Of a stretch of 30,928 bases of DNA, positions 29,240 through 30,928 are shown piece by piece. The notes below the pieces were generated by a model that saw nothing but the letters and a program-made list of their open reading frames with translations, was not told the origin of the DNA and did not search any database. The position numbers were made by a program, and so were the translations under genes. The stretch comes from a virus. The stretch lies in IMG/VR virus record IMGVR_UViG_3300042866_000128, positions 1-30,928 of that record. One strand, written 5' to 3'. The number at the start of each line of letters is the position of its first letter. Position 1 is the stretch's first letter.

Positions 29240-29450
29240 AGAAAAACCTAAACAAGAAACACTTGAAGAAGCTGCTCAAAGCATAGCAATACATTGTAAT
29301 GGTATTTTTATCCCAGGTGCTGAATGGCAAGCTGAAAGAATGTATAGTGAGGAACAAGTTTTATATATTTTAAATGAATTACACAAAAGCCCTCACGCAT
29401 TAATGGATGTAAGTCTTAAAGAATGGTTTGAACAATTTAAAAACAAGTAA
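29235..29450 (+). CDS. Small hypothetical protein (EWQAERMYSEEQV type)
   Basis: 71 residues. KPKQETLEEAAQSIAIHCNG, then PGAEWQAERMYSEEQVLYIL and the C-terminal KEWFEQFKNK. This pattern is widespread in Flavobacterium phages and prophages as a small hypothetical protein. It is helical and acidic in the middle. It sits within the accessory cassette between two EWL-motif genes. Function unknown. Confidence 0.7.
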   Translation: MKEKPKQETLEEAAQSIAIHCNGIFIPGAEWQAERMYSEEQVLYILNELHKSPHALMDVSLKEWFEQFKNK

Positions 29451-29456
29451 AATGAA
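29436..29456 (+). repeat. 21-base exact repeat, copy 2
   Basis: Second copy of 29219-29239. It covers the end of the upstream gene (FKNK, stop) and the start of the downstream gene. Confidence 0.9.
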
Positions 29457-29667
29457 GAAACAAACAACAGTTGAGTGGTTAGTTGAGCAAACACCAGTAG
29501 AATGGTTGGTACAACAACTAAGAAATGGCAAGGTGTTTAATGATGATTTAATTAACCAAGCCAAAGAAAAAGAAAATAAACAAAATCAATTTTGGTGGGC
29601 AAAAGGATGGAATGACGGACATCTATCTACACTACAAGAAAATACAGAAACCTTTAAATCAGAATAG
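29452..29667 (+). CDS. Small EWL-motif protein, paralogue 3, internally duplicated
   Basis: 71 residues from ATG 29452, one base after the previous stop. It has the motif twice in tandem: TVEWLVEQTPVEWLVQQLRN, then LINQAKEKENKQNQFWWAKG, and it ends ETFKSE like paralogue 2. The doubled VEWLV suggests a short internal duplication. Being the third copy of this small family within 1.1 kb, it supports a local gene amplification. Confidence 0.7.
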   Translation: MKKQTTVEWLVEQTPVEWLVQQLRNGKVFNDDLINQAKEKENKQNQFWWAKGWNDGHLSTLQENTETFKSE

Positions 29668-29671
29668 AATG
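29647..29671 (+). repeat. 25-base exact direct repeat, copy 2
   Basis: Second copy of 28948-28972, again at the junction between an EWL-motif gene and the next gene. Confidence 0.9.
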
Positions 29672-30058
29672 GATAAAGAATTTGTGCCTTATGAGTTGGC
29701 TTTAAGAATGAAGCAACTTGGATTTGATGAACCTTGTTTAGCAAGTTGGAATTTGTTTACAAATGAGTTAAACTACAATGGATACCCATCAACTTTTCAA
29801 AGTGAAGATGTATTGCAATTACCAACCTACTCACAAGCATTTAGGTGGTTTAGAGAGAAGTATAATATAGATGCTTGGGTACAACCATTTATGAGGGAAA
29901 AGAACGGTACACCTTTTTTACCAGATGAGTCTTATGGTTATTGGATATTTAAGGATGGAGTATATGTTACTGATGAAGTTGATTTTTTAAATACAGAAGA
30001 AGCCGAACTTGCTTGTCTTGAAAAGTTAATTGAAATTGTTGAAAGTAAAACAGAATAG
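29669..30058 (+). CDS. Conserved Bacteroidota phage protein (PYELALRMKQLGFDE type)
   Basis: 129 residues from ATG 29669. The start KEFVPYELALRMKQLGFDEP and the middle LPTYSQAFRWFREKYNIDAW are a well-conserved pair of blocks in a very common small protein of Bacteroidota phages and prophages, function unknown to me. The C-terminal part (TDEVDFLNTEEAELACLEKL) is a helix. It is likely monomeric and cytoplasmic, with no membrane or signal segment. It lies in the accessory cassette. Confidence 0.75.
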   Translation: MDKEFVPYELALRMKQLGFDEPCLASWNLFTNELNYNGYPSTFQSEDVLQLPTYSQAFRWFREKYNIDAWVQPFMREKNGTPFLPDESYGYWIFKDGVYVTDEVDFLNTEEAELACLEKLIEIVESKTE

Positions 30059-30059
30059 A

Positions 30060-30281
30060 ATGGCAAAAGTAACAATAGAATTTGACAGCATCGAAGACAA
30101 GCACGAAATGGAGATGTGTTTGAACGGAATGAAGTGGTATTTATTAGCATGGGAATTAGACCAATATTTGCGCAACAGACTAAAACACGAAGACTTATCT
30201 GAAGATGCTTACAAGGCACTAGATGAGGCAAGGGATAAACTGCATGAGTTAAGAAGGGAAGATAATTTAAGTTTTGATTAA
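30060..30281 (+). CDS. Small conserved helical phage protein
   Basis: 73 residues from ATG 30060, one base after the previous stop; an in-frame ATG at 30030 would overlap the upstream gene. VTIEFDSIEDKHEMEMCLNG, then WELDQYLRNRLKHEDLSEDA and a helical C-terminus. This is a common small phage protein with an ELDQ.LR pattern near its centre. Function unknown. It is followed by a 202-base non-coding gap, the longest gap in the early region. Confidence 0.7.
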   Translation: MAKVTIEFDSIEDKHEMEMCLNGMKWYLLAWELDQYLRNRLKHEDLSEDAYKALDEARDKLHELRREDNLSFD

Positions 30282-30283
30282 CT

Positions 30284-30410
30284 AAGTAGGCAGCGAGTGT
30301 TGGATTTCCAGCAGAGGTAATAAAAAACTACCTTTTGAGTTGCTTACTTTATACCCGATAAGGTAATCAAGTATAGAAACACGAATAATTTATACCTTTC
30401 AGGGTGTAGC
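30284..30410 (+). ncRNA. Structured intercistronic RNA: three-way junction plus long-range hairpin
   Basis: Domain 1 (30284-30349): an 11-bp closing stem (30284-30294 with 30339-30349, two G:T pairs) encloses a 6-bp hairpin (30298-30303/30308-30313, loop ATTT) and a 5-bp hairpin (30315-30319/30329-30333), a three-way junction. Domain 2 (30351-30407): a 6-bp stem (30351-30356/30402-30407) and, across a symmetric internal loop, a second 6-bp stem (30360-30365/30393-30398). It lies in a 202-base gap ahead of the DUF736-like gene. No tRNA, hammerhead core or known riboswitch was recognised. Confidence 0.5.
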
Positions 30411-30436
30411 ATTAAAAAACAGTAAATAATTTAAGG

Positions 30437-30460
30437 CTAATCGCCGAAAAACCGATTTAG
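30437..30460 (+). promoter_or_regulatory. Hairpin 24 bases before the DUF736-like gene
   Basis: CTAATCG (30437-30443) pairs with CGATT-AG (30453-30460, one bulged T), loop of 9 bases. It is not followed by a T-run, so it is not a terminator. It is close enough to the ATG at 30484 to affect translation. Confidence 0.4.
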
Positions 30461-30483
30461 TAATCAAATAATAACAAAGTAAA

Positions 30484-30735
30484 ATGGAAAAAGTAAACAA
30501 AGGAGCAATCTTTAAAAACAAGCAAAAGACGAACGAAAAACATCCTGACTACAGAGGGAAGATTAACTGGGGTGGTACAGAGATAGAGGTATCAATGTGG
30601 GTTAACGAAGCTAAGAGCGGAGAGAAATACTTTGCTGTAAGTCTTCAAGAACCATACAACAAAGACAACGTAACTACAACTCTTAAAAATACATCTGAGA
30701 AGCTACAGGATTTAAATGACGGACTTCCTTTTTGA
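30484..30735 (+). CDS. DUF736-like small protein
   Basis: 83 residues. GAIFKNKQKTNEKHPDYRGK and INWGGTEIEVSMWVNEAKSG, then KYFAVSLQE, match the beta-barrel-like DUF736 small proteins found in phages and mobile elements (GALF.N..K....PDY.G......G.....AW......G..Y.SL). A role in nucleic-acid binding is likely for such an OB-like fold. One base separates it from the HTH gene. The preceding structured RNA may regulate it. Confidence 0.75.
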   Translation: MEKVNKGAIFKNKQKTNEKHPDYRGKINWGGTEIEVSMWVNEAKSGEKYFAVSLQEPYNKDNVTTTLKNTSEKLQDLNDGLPF

Positions 30736-30736
30736 T

Positions 30737-30928
30737 ATGTATATAAAAGACGAACAGTTAAGAAAAGACTTGAGTATGATACTGCTAACGAAAACACGAA
30801 ACCAAGTAGTAAAAGACATAAAGTCAACAGGTGTAAAAATGCACCAGTACAACATAGATAGGTTCTTATCTAAAAAACCAGTATCAATTGATACACTAAA
30901 AAAGATAGAGCGTTATGTATGCACTGAA
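30737..30928 (+). CDS. Small Cro/CI-like HTH protein, N-terminal part (continues at base 2)
   Basis: ATG 30737, two bases after the previous TGA begins its last base; the first 64 codons run to the window end without a stop. Residues 1-20 are YIKDEQLRKDLSMILLTKT after Met; the HTH follows at about 23-60. The last three codons (tgc act gaa) are the synonymous equivalents of tgt aca gag at 125-133. The rest of the gene is at 134-157. Likely a small transcription regulator. Confidence 0.7.
   Translation, partial: MYIKDEQLRKDLSMILLTKTRNQVVKDIKSTGVKMHQYNIDRFLSKKPVSIDTLKKIERYVCTE
30796..30928. repeat. Right copy of terminal direct repeat
   Basis: Bases 30796-30921 equal 1-126; bases 30922-30928 differ from 127-133 at three positions, all silent in the HTH gene. 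See the left copy. Confidence 0.9.

Noticed and set aside
30284-30349. tRNA gene in the three-way junction
   Set aside because: No T-loop (TTC.A), no 7-base anticodon loop, only two inner hairpins and no 3' CCA. Hammerhead core bases (CTGATGA) are also absent.

Overview
The window is the essentially complete genome of a small tailed phage (siphovirus-like, HK97-type capsid) of a Bacteroidota host, most likely Flavobacteriia. The evidence for the host is low GC, no consistent Shine-Dalgarno sites, AT-rich leaders before start codons, and several intergenic copies of TATATTTG, which fits the Bacteroidota -7 promoter consensus TAnnTTTG. Every gene I accept is on the + strand. No integrase, CRISPR array, tRNA or rRNA gene was seen. 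The first 126 bases recur exactly at 30796-30921, so the sequence closes on itself with a unit of 30,795 bp. The seven bases after the exact repeat differ at three third-codon positions, all synonymous, which suggests that the right end was assembled from a sister strain.

Late region (about 200 to 21,755). It starts with a terminator and a promoter-like box, then an ECF-like sigma factor and small genes, then TerS and TerL. Next comes a tail block: an assembly chaperone gene with a probable programmed -1 frameshift on a run of nine T, tail-completion or neck proteins, two large structural proteins and the tape measure. The head block lies downstream: XkdF-like protease, a surface-type virion protein, a scaffold-like protein, major capsid protein, major tail protein, portal and head-tail connector. 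It closes with small fibre-type proteins, a holin-like protein, a YkuD-like lysis candidate and a metallophosphoesterase, and ends at a strong terminator. The order is unusual because portal, protease and capsid lie after the tape measure.

Early/replication region (about 21,790 round the circle to 190). A good promoter (TTTG, 21 nt, TATATTTG) leads a run of small overlapping genes, including two single-membrane-span micro-proteins. These are followed by a DnaA domain IV-like protein, a NUMOD4-HNH-AP2 endonuclease, a DnaD/O-like initiator, a RecA/DnaB-type ATPase, NinG, a possible PD-(D/E)XK nuclease, an ERF annealing protein and a YqaJ-type exonuclease. Then comes a cassette of small accessory genes with an EWL-motif paralogue family, a DUF736-like protein and a small HTH protein that spans the contig ends.

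The points I find most worth following are: a compact pseudoknotted RNA (23611-23705) between its own promoter and a T-run, just before the HNH gene; a second structured non-coding stretch (30284-30460); the dual-frame tail chaperone; and the phage sigma factor at the head of the late operon.
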